From Nereocystis luetkeana (lineage: Eukaryota; Sar; Phaeophyceae; Laminariales; Laminariaceae): a DNA stretch of 64,000 bases. Positions 25,188-32,394 of this stretch are shown piece after piece (the stretch's first letter is position 1; every line of letters starts with the position of its first letter). The translations under genes and the position numbers were made by a program. Below the pieces are notes generated by a model that saw nothing but the letters and a program-made list of their open reading frames with translations, searched no databases and had not been told where the DNA came from. The stretch is from assembly GCA_031213475.1 (NCBI GenBank), contig JARUPZ010000014.1, forward strand, positions 2,480,001 to 2,544,000, given 5' to 3'.

Positions 25188-25589
25188 TGCTGCGGCCGCT
25201 GTTGATGTTGCTGCCGCTGCCGCTGTCATCATGGAAGGTGAGAAAAACGGAGCTTCTCCAGCGTCCGCTACGCCTCCGGGGATATCGTTCATCCACGGGT
25301 CCTCCTCGCGACCAGCATCGGCAGATGCCGCAGCAGGTAGCAAGCAACGCGGTGGGTCCTGTGAGAGGCCCCAGGAAGCTGGCCGCCGGCGACGGGACAA
25401 GGCCTTGGACGGCTTGAAGGCAGCACATGATGAAGGAATGCGGCGTAACCTCGAGTCGCCGAGCACATGAGAGGGGCACACGTTGACGTTGCCTAAATAA
25501 AGCGCTGTGGCGAACGCTGGGGTGGTAGGCATGGCCTCTAGTACCATGGAACTTAGTGTTAGAGTTTTCAGCAGGCCGATACCCTCCAT
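5164..25589 (-). CDS. GNAT-family N-acetyltransferase, six exons, possibly plastid-targeted
   Basis: Join, in minus order: 25589-24874, 16103-16020, 12904-12775, 8095-7961, 6727-6632, 5199-5164. All introns are GT-AG, all phases fit, and the sum is 1197 bp (398 residues). The ATG at 25589 has context ACCATGG and an in-frame TGA lies about 45 bases upstream. Residues 1-170 are an extension rich in Ser, Arg and Pro, with a poly-Ala/Gly tract at about 122-157. The GNAT fold starts at about 175 ([11 protein letters not shown]). The acetyl-CoA pyrophosphate loop RRQGLA is at 332-337, after [13 protein letters not shown]. The C-terminal half carries [20 protein letters not shown] and ends RYMKKTL. 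Known of the family: plastid GNATs acetylate protein N-termini or lysines using acetyl-CoA. A CAAFKP motif at about 55-60 resembles the ochrophyte ASAFAP transit signal, but no strong hydrophobic signal peptide precedes it, so plastid location is inference. The introns are full of transposons. Substrate unknown. Confidence 0.92.
5200..6631 (-). other. GNAT intron 5
   Basis: A 1432-bp intron. It contains a fold-back of the TTTTGGGGAC type at about 5515-5625 and a single unit of the GGCGCGTCAAGGCC repeat at about 6415-6490. The rest is unassigned. No other exon was seen. Confidence 0.8.
5500..5630. mobile_element. TTTTGGGGAC fold-back (MITE)
   Basis: TTAACCCTTTTAGAACTCCA, GTCCCGTTTTGGGGACAAAC, a centre CAAATTCCAAGTAATTTGTC, then CCCCAAAACGAGACTGCAGT. 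The arms are complementary. In GNAT intron 5. Confidence 0.7.
6632..6727 (-). CDS. GNAT exon 5
   Basis: Acceptor TTTTTTGCAG/GTTTAT and donor TGGGAG/GTGAGG. Its 32 codons read [20 protein letters not shown] and [12 protein letters not shown]. This is the GNAT motif B region, where A-x-x-L-Y-x-x-x-G-Y is the usual C-terminal signature. It is in phase 0 with both neighbours. Confidence 0.93.
6728..7960 (-). other. GNAT intron 4
   Basis: A 1233-bp intron. It contains one CCCCGTAATA-type MITE at 7223-7316. Nothing else is recognisable. Confidence 0.8.
7223..7316. mobile_element. MITE, CCCCGTAATA family
   Basis: CTACGGGGGACCATAGTTAA ... TATGGTTCCCCGTAATA with a short internal deletion. In GNAT intron 4. 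Confidence 0.85.
7961..8095 (-). CDS. GNAT exon 4 (acetyl-CoA binding motif)
   Basis: Acceptor CGCCAG/CTCATAG and donor ACTCAG/GTATCC. Its 45 codons hold the core motif: [20 protein letters not shown], then [18 protein letters not shown]-x-x-G-x-A is the GNAT motif A loop that binds the coenzyme pyrophosphate, so the catalytic core is intact. Confidence 0.94.
8130..8480 (-). mobile_element. Poly(C)-tailed short element, two partial copies
   Basis: Reverse complement of the unit GGATGCAGCTCACCCTTCAT...GCGCTTCGCGCTTGGCGCAA...CGTCCCGGCATTGTAGGGATG. The tail is ATGAGTACACCCCCTCC. The second copy starts at about 8385 and is shorter. Confidence 0.75.
9462..9797 (-). mobile_element. tRNA-derived SINE (most complete copy)
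   Basis: Read on the minus strand it begins GGTCGCCCCGGTGGTTCAAG with a Pol III A-box-like TGGTTCAAGTGG and B box GGGTTCGAGCCC. The body holds CGATGCGAGTCGACGAGGGA, TCTTCTCGCGATAAAAATGA and GTGACCCCGGATCTGAG, and the tail is A-rich. The tRNA-like part lacks a pairing acceptor stem, so it is a SINE head and not a tRNA gene. Confidence 0.8.
9946..10050. mobile_element. MITE, CCCCGTAATA family
   Basis: CTATGAGGGACCATACTCAA ... TACTATCGTCCCCCGCAATA with the family interior. In GNAT intron 3. Confidence 0.8.
10480..10695 (+). mobile_element. Poly(C)-tailed short element
   Basis: Has the same core (TTCATGCGACTCGCGCAACA, GTCCCGGCATTGTAGGGATG, TACGACTACGGCCACGC) and ends CACGAGTACACCCCCTCC with a run of about 18 C. 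Confidence 0.8.
10800..11052. mobile_element. Tandem partial MITEs
   Basis: Three successive partial units, each TCAGGACCAAATCTKCTGMG ... CCTGATTACTATKGYCCCCC, joined by GTGGAACATACCGCAGTA, so the terminal TAATA is replaced. This is a short tandem array derived from the CCCCGTAATA family. Confidence 0.7.
12120..12205. mobile_element. MITE fragment
   Basis: The right part, TTTTTAGTGTGTATGATGGG then CTATGGTCCCCCGTGAATAG. The left part is missing. Confidence 0.65.
12487..12640 (-). mobile_element. SINE fragment in GNAT intron 3
   Basis: Shares CTCCATCCCATTTATGGTTC and the GGGGTTGCATAGCGGGC region with the SINE 3' part. Diverged and truncated. Confidence 0.6.
12775..12904 (-). CDS. GNAT exon 3
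   Basis: Acceptor GGCGCAG/GGTGTTC and donor CTGGGG/GTAAAA. It codes [20 protein letters not shown] followed by [13 protein letters not shown] and PFPVPLG, the central beta strands typical of plastid-type GNATs. It ends on a complete codon, in phase with exon 4. The donor is weaker than the others, so the last one or two residues could differ. Confidence 0.87.
13440..13690. repeat. CAAGG pentamer-type simple repeat
   Basis: AGGCAAGGCAAGGCAAGG and variants, degenerate, about 250 bp. In GNAT intron 2. Confidence 0.85.
13870..14180. mobile_element. GATC-rich MITE
   Basis: Ends ACACGCATTGGACAGATC and GATCTTTCCGATGTGT form terminal inverted repeats. The interior has GATCTGCATGATCTGCATGA and the TTTCCTGGGTTC motif. 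In GNAT intron 2. Confidence 0.7.
14505..15020. repeat. GGCGCGTCAAGGCC-type array, short units
   Basis: Repeated TTGGGCGCGTCAAGGCCTCT, TTTGGGCCTGAATCTRCTA and CTAGTTT in degenerate 45-60 bp units. In GNAT intron 2. Single units recur at about 6415-6490, 10175-10262 and 15125-15250. Confidence 0.75.
15028..15155. mobile_element. MITE remnant
   Basis: GGGGGGCATATTAATGACCC and ATTTGGTTCTGATGACTATTG ... CCCCGGTAATA keep family features. Internal sequence diverged. Confidence 0.5.
15188..15234. repeat. TG run followed by a long G run
   Basis: GTGTGTGTGTGTGTGTGC and then about 28 G. An extreme homopolymer, prone to G-quadruplex folding and to sequencing error. Confidence 0.85.
15319..15357. repeat. 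TCTA microsatellite
   Basis: About nine copies of ATCT. A similar run is at 62341-62379. Confidence 0.9.
16020..16103 (-). CDS. GNAT exon 2
   Basis: An 84-bp exon bounded by GGTCAG/GCTGGAG and CACAA/GTAAGT. It completes the split Trp codon and codes [12 protein letters not shown] and [11 protein letters not shown], the helical segment expected between the first helix and the second strand of the fold. It ends with two bases of a Lys codon that exon 3 completes. Phases match on both sides, which is strong support for so short an exon. Confidence 0.88.
18356..18466. mobile_element. MITE, CCCCGTAATA family
   Basis: TATTACGGGGGGCCATAGTT ... CTATGGTCCCCCGTAATA, full length, with TA flanks. In GNAT intron 1. 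Confidence 0.88.
18690..19492 (+). mobile_element. LINE-A 3' UTR fragment in GNAT intron 1
   Basis: An antisense copy of the LINE-A 3' region, matching copy 1 at 21940-22800 and ending GAAGAACACACACAC. It contains the G-run GGGGGGGG that is also variable in the other copies. Confidence 0.85.
19534..19643. mobile_element. MITE, CCCCGTAATA family
   Basis: CTATTACGGGGGGCCATATT ... TATGGTCCCCCGTAATAG, full length. In GNAT intron 1. Confidence 0.88.
19645..19905. mobile_element. GATC-rich MITE
   Basis: GGGAAACATGTCCTAGATCA, GCAGATCATACGACTCCCAC and GATCTGTCTGAGGCGTGATA in the family order. It begins right at the end of a CCCCGTAATA MITE. Confidence 0.65.
20841..21897. mobile_element. MITE interrupted by element C
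   Basis: The left part at 20841-20916 (TAATCAGGACCAAATGTG...GGTCCTGATCACTA) and the right end at 21881-21897 (TATGGTCCCCGTAATA) are separated by the 960-bp element C. The MITE is therefore the older of the two. Confidence 0.75.
20917..21880 (+). mobile_element. Element C, short copy inserted in a MITE
   Basis: About 960 bp nearly identical to the reverse complement of 47650-48598, ending in the same GAGAACAACAACAACAACAA. It is inserted inside a CCCCGTAATA MITE between CACTA and TATGG, apparently duplicating TA. It is the 5'-truncated member of the pair. Confidence 0.75.
21939..24442 (-). mobile_element. LINE family A, copy 1 (5'-truncated)
   Basis: A non-LTR retrotransposon read on the minus strand: reverse transcriptase ORF, a polypyrimidine-rich 3' UTR and a terminal (AC)n tail (TG run at 21939-21960). 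The 5' end is lost near 24442, next to a MITE. It sits in GNAT intron 1 in the sense direction. The 3' UTR contains an imperfect GCCCACTGCAGTG hairpin. It is nearly identical by eye to copy 2 over the shared 1.6 kb, so both look young. Confidence 0.9.
22825..24442 (-). CDS. LINE-A reverse transcriptase, 5'-truncated ORF
   Basis: An uninterrupted frame of about 539 codons ending at 22825. It enters at [20 protein letters not shown], then shows RT motif [14 protein letters not shown], motif [19 protein letters not shown] and motif [13 protein letters not shown]-terminal region ([18 protein letters not shown], then [11 protein letters not shown]) is typical of RTE- and Ambal-like LINE proteins. 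Both catalytic Asp of YADD are present. The endonuclease domain and the true start are missing, so this copy cannot be autonomous. Clade placement is inference. Confidence 0.9.
24459..24577. mobile_element. MITE, CCCCGTAATA family
   Basis: CTATTATTGGGGACCATACC ... TGGTCCCCCGTAATA, carrying a TACCTGGTA motif inserted in the left arm. It directly abuts the truncated 5' end of LINE-A copy 1. Confidence 0.85.
24874..25589 (-). CDS. GNAT exon 1 (N-terminal extension and start of fold)
   Basis: Starts at the ATG at 25589 (ACCATGG). Codes 238 residues plus two bases of a Trp codon. It holds the low-complexity extension and the first strand and helix of the GNAT fold, ending [11 protein letters not shown]. 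The donor is CTG/GTGAGA. The Ala tract is coded mainly by GCN repeats at about 25150-25240, which also makes a CTG-like microsatellite. The exact start is the least certain part; Met21 or Met26 are alternatives. Confidence 0.88.
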
Positions 25590-25810
25590 GGTTACAAGCT
25601 CTGACTTTTGCTCGTACAAACGCTCCTGTTGTCATGCTGCTGCTGCTACCTGGGATTGTCAAAAGAGAACCACCCTCCAAAAACGCAACCGAGAGAAACC
25701 CGGGGAAATCGTCCCCAGCGTCCCCGATCTTTGGTTCTGCTGTTCGAAAACTCAAACTATTAAAAACATTATTCTGTAGTATTGTTATGCTTTTATTACC
25801 ATCCGACAAT
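25590..25810 (-). promoter_or_regulatory. GNAT upstream region, bounded by a LINE 3' end
   Basis: Only about 220 bp separate the GNAT ATG from the (TG)n/(AC)n tail of LINE-A copy 2, which lies in the same orientation. Any core promoter and 5' leader must lie here or inside the LINE. No clear TATA box was seen. The segment carries a GCAGCAGCAGCATG run and an AT-rich stretch near 25760-25790. Confidence 0.4.
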
Positions 25811-27505
25811 GTGTGTGTGTGTTCTTCACATTAAACCGTTCTTTCTACCCGTCGACATCCAGCACAACCAGTGTCCGTGCCGATTCTTCAATCCTAGAAG
25901 AGATACAAGTTCTGTGGTCACAAAGCTACGCCACAGAGATACTACGTTGCCACGTGTTCAGTGTGCACACTGCAGTGGGCAATGCAATGTCATGTCATCA
26001 TACTAGATACGACAGGCACGACATACGCAATCTATGAAATAGTGAAACGAAAAGAAACAATCAAAGAAAAAACAAAAACAAGGTAGACAAATCGAAAGAG
26101 AAAAAGAAGAAAAATGAAAGCAAAATCTAAGAGAAACAATCTGTCGTGCCCCCCCCCGCAGGCGAGGTGGCCAACACTTGAAAAAGAACGAGCTGGAGAA
26201 AAGAAAGAAAAAAAAGAAAGAAAAGAAAAAAACACCACTGCTTGTAAACAGAGTAAGACAAAGAACCAAGGAAAAAAGTAACAAGGAAAAATAACAAAGG
26301 GGAAATAACAGGCAGACCAAAGCCCGAAGCACCTTCCAGGTGTGACGGCAGCAGCTTGTGGTACGAGTAGTATAGCCAGGTTCTCCTTGCTAATCCGCCT
26401 GGTACCTTGCTACCCAGACTGCCGTCTCCGCCCTGCGTTCGTCAACTATGCCCAGCCCCTTGGCGTCAGACAATACGAAACGAGCAGAGCAGGTTCGTCT
26501 TCCAACCACGCCACACGGCTCCTTCAGTACGGCTTATCAATCAGAAAAGGAAGAGGAAGAGAAAAAAATAACATGAAAATCACGGAGAGTCAGCGCAAGA
26601 AAGAAAAAAAAACAAAAACAAAAGAAGAGAAGACACGGGAAGACCACGTTCGAACCAGCTGCACCGGTTGGTAGCACTACTAGTAGTATGGTCATGTTCT
26701 ACTTTCTAGTCGACTTGGTGCCTTGTTACCCTGTCTGCCATCTCCTTCCTACTTTCGTCTACCGCCGTTTCCCTTCTACCCCTCCTGTTCCCCCCCCTCT
26801 CCGCATTCCCTCGGTCGGGCTTTCTGCCACTTCTCCTGTTGCCCCCTCCCCCCCCGTTCCCTTGGGCACCATCCACGGCGGATGCACGGCGCTGCCTACT
26901 CATCTCAGCCTCAGCCTCGTGCCACCTCACCATGAACCGTTCGGCTGCTTCAAGGATCCCCCGGTACCACTTCCCCGCCTTTTTGGCTGCAGTGGACCAC
27001 AACGCGGTCTCAACTCCAAACACCAAGGGGGCAACTTCCGTTGACCCTTCGGTGGCTCGGAACTCCCTAAGGTCTTCGACTATGCATCTATGCCAAGTCT
27101 TACACTGTCCGCCTGGTCTCGGGTTCTCCCCACCAGTTATCGTCCCGAACATTACCCGACTGGGTAATCGCTCCTTGCTTTGCCGTGCCACGCCCCCCGC
27201 AAAGAAGAGCCGCCGTTTACGAATGGTCGTTTCGATGCTCTCGCAACGTGTCATCTTGAGGGCCTTCGCGTACGAGAGGGTTGGCATGGTCAGTATGAAG
27301 TCGGCGCTGGAAGCCAATGACTCGCAGCAGGACTTGGTGGTGAGCCGTTCGAAGCTTGGCAAAGTGTTCCGCTCTGAGGGTCCACGTCACACACCCGTAC
27401 AGCAGGGTCTCAATCACCTCGGCCTTCAGCATTCGGACTTTAAGGCTAAGGGGGGCGGTCGTCCTATCATACAACTCCGGGCCGAACCGTTTGAGGCAAT
27501 GTGCA
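25809..27505 (-). mobile_element. LINE family A, copy 2 (truncated, frameshifted)
   Basis: Same orientation and 3' structure as copy 1, ending in a TG/AC run about 220 bp upstream of the GNAT ATG. It is 5'-truncated near 27505. Relative to copy 1, one extra T at about 27281 shifts the frame between FQRRLHTDHA and [11 protein letters not shown], so the RT remnant is a pseudogene. Confidence 0.9.
26706..27474 (-). pseudogene. LINE-A RT C-terminal remnant (frameshifted)
   Basis: Codes the LINE-A segment from [20 protein letters not shown] to the C-terminus in two frames, because of a single-base insertion near 27281. No catalytic motifs remain. Confidence 0.85.
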
Positions 27506-27539
27506 CAGCAGCAGTGTTGTTCTAAAAAAAGAATTAATT

Positions 27540-28026
27540 TACAGAAAGTGAATTTCCTTTGTTATTTTTTCCTTGGTTTTTTGTCTTACTCTCTGTTTAA
27601 GAACAGTGGTGTTTTTGTTATTTTTTTTCTTTCTTCCTGCTCGTTCTTTTTCAAGTGTTGGCCACCTCGCCGGCGGGGGGGGGGCACGACAGATTGTTTC
27701 TCCTATTTTTTGCTTTCATTTTTTTTCTTTTTCTCTTTTGATTTATCTACTTTGTTTTTGTTTTCTCTTTGGTTGTTTCTTTTCGTTTCACTATTTCATA
27801 GATTGTGTATGTCGTGCCTGTCGTATCTAGTATGATGACATGGCTTTGCATCGCCCACTGCAGTGCTTACTGCACACGTGGCAACGTAGTATCTCTGTGA
27901 AGTAGCTTTGTGACCATAGAACTTGTATCTCTTCTAGGATTGATTGGAGAATCTCGGCACGGACACTGGTTGTTGTCCTGGGTGTCGACGGGTAGAAAGA
28001 ACGGTTTAATGCCAAGAACACACATA
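27540..28026 (+). mobile_element. LINE-A 3' UTR fragment, inverted
   Basis: The plus-strand counterpart of the family A 3' UTR, from the polypyrimidine region through GTGTCGACGGGTAGAAAGAA to AAGAACACACA. It lies head to head with copy 2, leaving about 35 bp between the two truncated 5' ends. Confidence 0.85.
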
Positions 28027-28065
28027 CATGGTACAACGAACAGACAACGGCTATCACGACCACAC

Positions 28066-28268
28066 AGTGGGTAGGCACAAATCGATGCGAGTCGGCGAGG
28101 GAGGAAAAGGCAGAAATCTTCTCGCGATAAAAATGAAGGCACGTACCGTAGCGGGAAGGGGGGAGAAGAGCCTGCTATGTGACCCCGGATCTGAGTTACG
28201 AGTTGGAAAGAGAGAGAGAAGAAGATGTTCGAAGATAATAAATGAGATGAGCCAAAAAAAAAAAACAT
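28066..28268 (+). mobile_element. SINE copy, 5'-truncated
   Basis: Shares TTCTCGCGATAAAAATGAAG and TGACCCCGGATCTGAGTTAC with the SINE at 9462-9797 and ends in an A run. The tRNA-like head is missing. Confidence 0.8.
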
Positions 28269-29341
28269 AGGCAAGATGGATGTGTGATCCTAACAGACTC
28301 GCACCTTGACACCAGGATTAAGAAGAGATGTATCCTGATGAATGTGATAGTACCAAAGCTAGAATAAGCAGGAGGAGTATGAGAAGGGAATGCGAAACTC
28401 GTAAAACAGTTGGAAACAGTACAGATGACAGCAAGCAGCCAAAAAAATCCTAAGATGCTCAAGTACGACTAGTAATACAGTATTAAGAGCAGAACTGGGA
28501 ATGCACCCACTCAAGACAAACAGGGATATGAGAAAGTTGAAATGGCAATACAAAGTAAGGAACATGCCAAAAAAGAGGTTGCCGGCCATAATTGATAGAG
28601 CTGTATGGGAGAAAGCAAAAAAAAAGGGCGAGCTGGAATAAGGTGGGATAGCGCAGTTGAGAAAGTATGGAAGGATATAGGGGGAAACAAAGAAGAGGTG
28701 ATGTTCGCCGGGAAGTTTGGGAAGTACAAGGCAGAAGTAGAAGAAAGGATAGAAAGAAGGGAAAGGCTAGCGCTACGAAACAAGGTGGAATCGGAAAAAC
28801 ACCTAGAGATATACGGGAGATTGAGGGAAGGAATAGGAATGAAAACGTATCTGCACGGCCCAATGGACTTCGCGAAAACGCTGAAGCTGCGCTTTCGTTT
28901 AGGTGACCTGGACTTGCCAGAAAGAAGAAAGAGGTATACCAGTAGCCGGGAGGAGGAGGAAATAGATGCACAGATGTGCCCGTGTGGCAAAGCGACAGAG
29001 AGTACAACTCACATAGTAGGAGAATGTGAAATATACAAGGAGGAACGGGATGTGTTAGAAGAGGAGATGAGGGAAATAGACGAATATGGAGGAGTTTGAC
29101 ACACTAGATAGCAGCGAGAAAACGATTGCTATCCTAGGAGATAGATGCTGGCCACAGACGGCCAAACAGGAAGGGAATAAGATTAGCAAAAAAAAACTAT
29201 GTAGTATATGGAAACAACGTAATGAGCGCCCATTGTTGGAGGTGTCTCTATTAGGAGTAGGAACGGTGCTCCGTCTCGAAAGGGATGCGTGATCAATGGT
29301 CAAATGGCTAAGGCAAGCAACAAATGAGTACCCCCCCCCCC
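28268..29341 (+). mobile_element. LINE family B, 3' half with poly(C) tail
   Basis: A 5'-truncated non-LTR element. It carries the C-terminal coding region of a LINE ORF2 and ends AAATGAGTAC followed by about 14 C. It is unrelated in sequence to family A. No reverse transcriptase core remains. Confidence 0.85.
28440..29292 (+). pseudogene. LINE-B ORF2 C-terminal fragment with CCHC knuckle
   Basis: Frames read TSNTVLRAELGMHPLKTNRD, then WEKAKKKGRAG (about 28605 onward), KVWKDIGGNKEEVMFAGKFG, and the knuckle CPCGKATESTTHIVGEC. After a stop near 29099 an overlapping frame continues EEFDTLDSSEKTIAILGDR to VLRLERDA. The knuckle is intact but the coding unit is broken by frameshifts. Confidence 0.8.
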
Positions 29342-30399
29342 CTGCAGCTTCACCCAACCGAAGCGTAGCGGAACCCCTAATGTATGATTATAAGGTCACG
29401 GCGGCACTCTCTGGGGTGTACGAAGAAAGTAATCGCGCATAATAGGGGTTTCGCCAAAATGCACAAACCATGTGTAATTTGAGTAGAATTTGCAAACCGA
29501 AAAGATCCGTTTTTTTCTGAATAGCTCAAGACTGCAGCAAAGACACAAGTTTTTTAGCCCTTTTTTGCTCGTTTTTGCACCCACTAATTTACTACTATCC
29601 CTGGTATATAACATACCTTTGTCAGGAACGCGTAGTTTTCTTCTCAGCAACTGTTTTGGGTACGCTACTATTAATATAATATTGTTATTAACAATAGTTC
29701 AAACTAGCTTCCAGGGAACCAGCAGGGAAACCAGCAAATGTTTGGTTAAAGCCATTTTTTTCATCGTCGATGGTGCCGGCCGGCTCTGGCGCGTGAAATA
29801 AATGTATGCGAGTTTGGGAGCTCCTTTGGGTCACGAGTGAAACACGAAAACATCTATAGTGAGCTGCCGTCTGGCGCACCCGACACCCCCACGCACCCTA
29901 CCGACCCAGTAGGAGCGTGCCTCGGTTTCGCGGGATGTGCTTCTTTGTGAGGAGCTGTTGTTGTAGCTGTCCGCAGATCGAGTGCGAACGTCCAGATGGG
30001 GGTTGTTTTTTTGTCTCCTTGCGTGTTCCAAGTTTCGATCATCGTGGACCACCGCAGCACCCAAAAGTCAACTCGTAGGCTTCTGTTGAGAAACAAACGC
30101 CGGCGGAGAATCTGGATGCAACCACAAGCTGCTGTAGAGGGGACACTACAGTAAGCTGGTGATACACACCCGCTCTCTGCTAATAATGCACACACCAACC
30201 AGTCGAAAAGGTTCAAACGCGTTAGAACGCAGCGGCGCGATTGACTGCACCGAAGCAATATCTATAGCTATCGATAGTAGAGTCCTTAAAATACGCCGAC
30301 CCCGCTTCCCTAAAATATCGAGCCCGCTTCCACCAACCATCGAGTCGACCCGCCGTTCGTTACGTATCGGGTGGAGGGTTCGCATACCGGGCAGATCGT

Positions 30400-30700
30400 A
30401 TCATACGTATCATATCATATCAGACCCTCCATCGCACGATCTAGATCTTTCGTGGCAGACAAATCGGTGATCTGTGAAAGATCTGCGCAATCTGCAAGCA
30501 GTAGTACGTTTCGTTTGTCGGGTGCGGGATCTGTTTGACACTGGCTCTTTATCGCAGAACATGTTTGCCAGGTGGGATCTGTATCAATACGGCCGTTGCG
30601 CAAAACATGTCATACCTGCAAACAAATGCAGGATACACAGATGATTTAGATGGTCTAGATGATGTACTATAGATCGTGATCTGTCCGGCGTGTGTGTGGA
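30400..30700. mobile_element. GATC-rich MITE
   Basis: Contains GATCTAGATCTTTCGTGGCA and ends ATCGTGATCTGTCCGGCGTG. Intergenic. Confidence 0.55.
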
Positions 30701-30959
30701 AGGTTGAAGCACCCTCTCCCTACAGTACTGCTAGGCTGTTACTATGTTAATAGAAGGGGACGTACGTACAACAAAAGGCCAATCCTCGCACAAAAAAAAC
30801 ATTGTACAAGGAAAGCGAGCCTGACATTTTTGCAAATAAATATGATAAAAACAAATGATCAGCCCGGGCCTGCCCAACTCCTTCTTCTGTAGTCCGGAAC
30901 CTCGCCGTCATTGCACTCATTGTGCCTCCGTTTGTCTGCACAAGTAATGCACCGTCGGC

Positions 30960-31270
30960 GCTCCAGACAGCCTGCAAGTCTCAGGGTGGTTTTGAAGGCA
31001 GAGTCTAAGCCTTGAGGCTACGGGAGATGCAGTGCCATCTGTCTACCCAAGCAGAGGGCATCCCCGGTTTCCAAGACAGTCGGCAAGTCCTCGGGCGGTT
31101 CTCAAGACGGCGTGCAAGTCTCCGGGCTGCGGAAGGTGTAGTTCAGGATCTTCTCTCGAGACAGCATGCAAGTCTTGGTTGGGGCTGCGGGAGATGTAGA
31201 CGGGGAGCTTCGCCGCCGTCACTCCTTCGCCGTGCCGCCTGTCTACACAAAACAATGCACCCTCGGTTCT
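30960..31270 (-). repeat. Degenerate copies of the Rab28 last-exon 3' end
   Basis: 31155-31255 (minus) reads RRHGEGVTAAKLPVYISRSP, alignable to [20 protein letters not shown] of Rab28 exon 6. A small insertion shifts the frame, in which the next residues would be KTCMLS. Shorter pieces (CAGACAGCCTGCAAGTCTC, AAGACGGCGTGCAAGTCTCC) repeat at 30964-31110. They lie about 1 kb downstream of the true stop. Confidence 0.6.
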
Positions 31271-32205
31271 CTAGACAAGCCTGCGCAAGCCTTCCGGTAA
31301 CGTGCAGAACAGGACACCTACCTGGTATGCTGTACCCTACCAATCTGTCATATACTGTAAATATCGTTTGTATCGCAAGGAATGGCATGATTAGTTAATT
31401 GACAGGTGCAAGGTTTAAACATCAACTACTGCCGTACAATGGCTTTGAATTGATACATAAACTGTAGCCTGCCTCTATCCGAAAATAAATGTTCGAAAGC
31501 CTACTGGGTTTTCCAGTATGAGGTGTTCAAACATTGGGGGGGGGGCATGTGGGAATGTCCAACCTGCACGTATCCGGAGATCATCGTAAGGGTGTCCCAT
31601 GCAGGTATCACCAGTTCATCTGAAAACAAGATCTTCGTCTCTTATCGTACAACTGTGACGTCAGATCTCCAATGATATCACCAGCAGGATATAGGAACAA
31701 CCCGTCGTCGACGAACGAACTGCCTGTGGTTGATATTATTGCCCCCAGACCATCTGATGCATGACAAAATGCGTCACGCGCATCTGTCACACCAATCTCG
31801 CTCCAGACTCGTCGTCGAGTTTGCATCTGCACCCCAACACCAGGCGTTTTTATCCACGCCAGGCATACAAGACAGAAACTGTTGTTTCCCCCGAGGCGAA
31901 CCCTGAGTGCACCCACTCACATTTGTATATTATTAACAAGTCATCTGTCATCCATACAATCCTTATATATTGGGGCATAGTGGTAATACAATAAGAAACC
32001 GAGCACGAGAAAAAACAGACAGAGATTCGCAGGAGAATAATAAATTCGGAACTCGCTGCACAGCAGCGTATGACGCCTCCGCTCTCGCATATGAAACTCA
32101 GCAGTCCAGACCAGCTTTCCTGATTATCATTATTGTTAAGCGTGCTGTACTGTACACACGTGCCGTGTGTCTATAAAACACACACACACAAAAAACACTC
32201 TGTTC

Positions 32206-32394
32206 TTAAGACAACGTGCATGTCTTGGGGCTGGGGGAGGTGTAGTCAGGAACTTCCCCGCCGTGCACCTCTTTGTCGTGCCGCCTGTGGTTGACGATGC
32301 TTGCCTTTACCACCCCCCCCACCGCGTCCAGCTGCGACCTCGAATGCGCGATGCCCGAAAGGTGCCCCGCGATTCTATGAAAGCACGCGTCTAC
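32206..32394 (-). CDS. RAB28: Rab28 exon 6 (C-terminus, CaaX, stop)
   Basis: Acceptor TTCTGCAG/GTAGAC. It codes [15 protein letters not shown], a linker with [20 protein letters not shown], and ends [10 protein letters not shown] before TAA at 32208-32206. VxxCFxxIAxxLxGI and VVKAxIVNH align with the end of Rab28 in animals. The final CTLS is a plausible prenylation signal. Degenerate copies of the 3' part of this exon lie downstream at 30960-31260. Confidence 0.93.
   Translation of the reverse strand, partial: VDACFHRIAGHLSGIAHSRSQLDAVGGVVKASIVNHRRHDKEVHGGEVPDYTSPSPKTCTLS

Larger units (their letters stand above)
25811..32205. other. Intergenic region between GNAT and Rab28
   Basis: No cellular gene was found. 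It holds LINE-A copy 2, an inverted LINE-A 3' fragment, a SINE fragment, a LINE-B 3' half, a GATC element (30400-30700) and degenerate repeats resembling the Rab28 last exon (30960-31260). 29400-30390 and 31300-32200 hold nothing I can assign. Confidence 0.7.

Noticed and set aside
31608-31916. Open minus-strand frame with protein-like composition (DAFCHASDGLGAIIST, SSFVDDGLFLYPAGDIIG) between plausible splice sites
   Set aside because: No recognisable family, no neighbouring exon in phase, and 102 open codons is not improbable here.
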